This document shows positions 62,787-64,000 of a stretch of DNA of 64,000 bases, in pieces. The stretch is from NCBI GenBank assembly GCA_963664715.2, contig CAXXUY010000002.1, positions 186,001 through 250,000 of the forward strand. The letters run 5' to 3'. This stretch comes from JAPOXR01 sp963664715 (lineage in GTDB: Bacteria; Pseudomonadota; Alphaproteobacteria; Rhodobacterales; Rhodobacteraceae). The stretch's first letter is position 1. The number at the start of each line of letters is the position of its first letter. Under the pieces are notes generated by a model. That model saw only the letters and a list, made by a program, of their open reading frames with translations. It searched no databases and was not told where the DNA came from. Position numbers and translations under genes: made by a program.

Positions 62787-64000
62787 ATGATCAAAAGGGC
62801 GTTCTTGAACGCGGTCGTGGTTGCAGTGTCGGTAGTCGGCGTTGCATCCAGCCCCGCTTCGGGAGAATCACTGGCGGATGCGTTTATTGCCGCATATCGA
62901 AACAGTGCACTTCTTGAATCGTCACGTGCATTGTTGCGGGCACAGGATGAATCGGTCGCAGAAGCCGTAGCCGCACTCCGGCCCACGCTCAATGCTGCAG
63001 CTTCCATTAATGGCAGGTTGGCGCGGTCTCCTGGCTCTGGCGAGAGGATGGGACCGAGGTCGACCGACGGTGACGTCAATACCGCATTGAGCCTGACTGC
63101 TGAACTCCTCGTTTCCGATGGAGGTGCTGGCAAGCTTGCGACCGAGGCAGCCCGGGAAACGGTCATGGCGGCTCGCCAAACATTGCTTGAAGTCGAACAG
63201 TCGGTCCTGCTCAACGCGGCAATTGCCTATCATGACGTCATTCTCCAGAGGGAGTTGCTGGAGTTGGCCGAGAACGGGCTTCGAGTTTTTGAAACCCAGT
63301 TGGAGGCGGCGAGGGGCCGTTTTGAACTCGGCGAGGGCACCCGGACTGACGTGAGCCTGGTCGAAGCCAGGTTGGCTGCAGCAAGGAGCGAGGTCCTGTT
63401 GCGGCAGGGTGAACTGGAGATTGCGCGTCAGACCTACCGGCTTGCCACCGGGATTTATCCCGGTCAGACATTGTCGTTACCTCCGGACCCGGATACTCCG
63501 GATTCGCTCGATGAAGCACTTTCCATTGGCCGCCGGTACCACCCATCCATAGCCAAGGGGCAGCACACCGTGGCCGCTGCTCAATTGACGCTGAAGCAGA
63601 TCGAGGCCCAGTTCGTTCCGAAGGTCTTCCTGGGAGGCACCGTGTCAGCAAACCGGGAAGTCGGAGAGTGGGAAAGAGGAACAGATTCGGCGACGATTTC
63701 CCTTACCGCCAGAATGCCACTCTATGCCGGTGGCAGGGCGGATTCTGCCAAACGAAAGGGGATCGCGAACATTGAGAGGGCAAGGTTCGAACTTGATCAG
63801 GCAGCAAGGATAGTGGATCAGCAGGCATCGGCGGCCTGGACCAGACTCCAGATTGCCGGATCGTCGATCGAGGCCCGCGAACTACAGGTGGCGGCGACGG
63901 AACTGGCGCTCATGGGCGTCAAGCAGGAGGCGAGCCTTGGCCTGCGGACAACCCTGGACGTTGTTGACTCGGAACAGGACGTTCTGGCGGCCGGCAGTGA
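62787..64000 (+). CDS. tolC: TolC-family outer membrane efflux protein (partial, cut by the right edge)
   Basis: The frame is open from ATG 62787 to the end of the window (404 codons). GGGGG precedes the ATG. A signal peptide of about 26 residues ends near SPASGES. The rest has the coiled-coil outer membrane factor layout: long helices with heptads such as QLEAARGRFELGEGTRTDVSLVEARLAAARSEV, a signature of this family, in a duplicated arrangement (second copy near the cut, SLGLRTTLDVVDSEQDVL). It would serve as the exit duct for tripartite efflux or type I secretion. The C-terminus lies outside the window. Confidence 0.93.
   Translation, partial: MIKRAFLNAVVVAVSVVGVASSPASGESLADAFIAAYRNSALLESSRALLRAQDESVAEAVAALRPTLNAAASINGRLARSPGSGERMGPRSTDGDVNTALSLTAELLVSDGGAGKLATEAARETVMAARQTLLEVEQSVLLNAAIAYHDVILQRELLELAENGLRVFETQLEAARGRFELGEGTRTDVSLVEARLAAARSEVLLRQGELEIARQTYRLATGIYPGQTLSLPPDPDTPDSLDEALSIGRRYHPSIAKGQHTVAAAQLTLKQIEAQFVPKVFLGGTVSANREVGEWERGTDSATISLTARMPLYAGGRADSAKRKGIANIERARFELDQAARIVDQQASAAWTRLQIAGSSIEARELQVAATELALMGVKQEASLGLRTTLDVVDSEQDVLAAGS

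Overview
This is a chromosomal window from a Gram-negative alphaproteobacterium. Supporting marks are the linked block ruvCAB-ybgC-tolQRAB-pal-cpoB-tilS-ftsH, the pcm-tolC pair, hisS next to hisZ and short-form hisG, and proteins resembling families I associate with Alphaproteobacteria (DUF1489, DUF3726, DUF1127). A Rhodobacterales-like lineage is my best guess, but no rRNA is present to fix it. I see no CRISPR array, prophage or transposase gene, and base composition looks moderately GC-rich and even except upstream of an H-NS-like gene near 58 kb.

Layout: 1-10.2 kb holds a DUF3726 gene and a tightly coupled minus-strand operon, xdhA-xdhB-xdhC followed by a BMP-type nucleoside ABC transporter (ATPase, two permeases, binding protein). 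It looks like a purine uptake and oxidation unit. 10.4-17.5 kb has dnaE, then hisS-hisZ-hisG. 17.7-19.3 kb is glpD. 19.6-25.5 kb is a second, unrelated molybdenum hydroxylase operon whose [2Fe-2S] subunit carries a Tat signal. Its FAD subunit has an extra four-Cys loop. It is followed by a 48-residue single-span membrane peptide, a b-type cytochrome and two unrecognised proteins. This is the most unusual system in the window.

26.3-30 kb carries a sugar-catabolic cluster (aldolase/dehydrogenase fusion, HAD phosphatase, class II aldolase). 30.2-37.5 kb is a mixed housekeeping stretch: DUF1489, cysE, rpsD, an MFS carrier, msrA, prmA, a fumarylacetoacetase-family enzyme, a Tat-exported YHS protein and a DUF1127 protein with a clear terminator. 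37.7-50.8 kb is the long plus-strand block for Holliday-junction processing and the Tol-Pal envelope machine, then tilS and two ftsH genes in tandem. The second ftsH lacks the first membrane span and the periplasmic domain.

50.8-64 kb holds a MOSC protein, folD, the DNA-repair pair lhr-pdeM, tRNA-Cys, a bacterioferritin, an AT-rich non-coding stretch with an inverted repeat in front of an H-NS-like gene, acetoacetate-CoA ligase, an M48 lipoprotein protease, pcm, and a TolC-family gene cut by the window edge. Functions come from motif and family recognition by eye. No database search was run.
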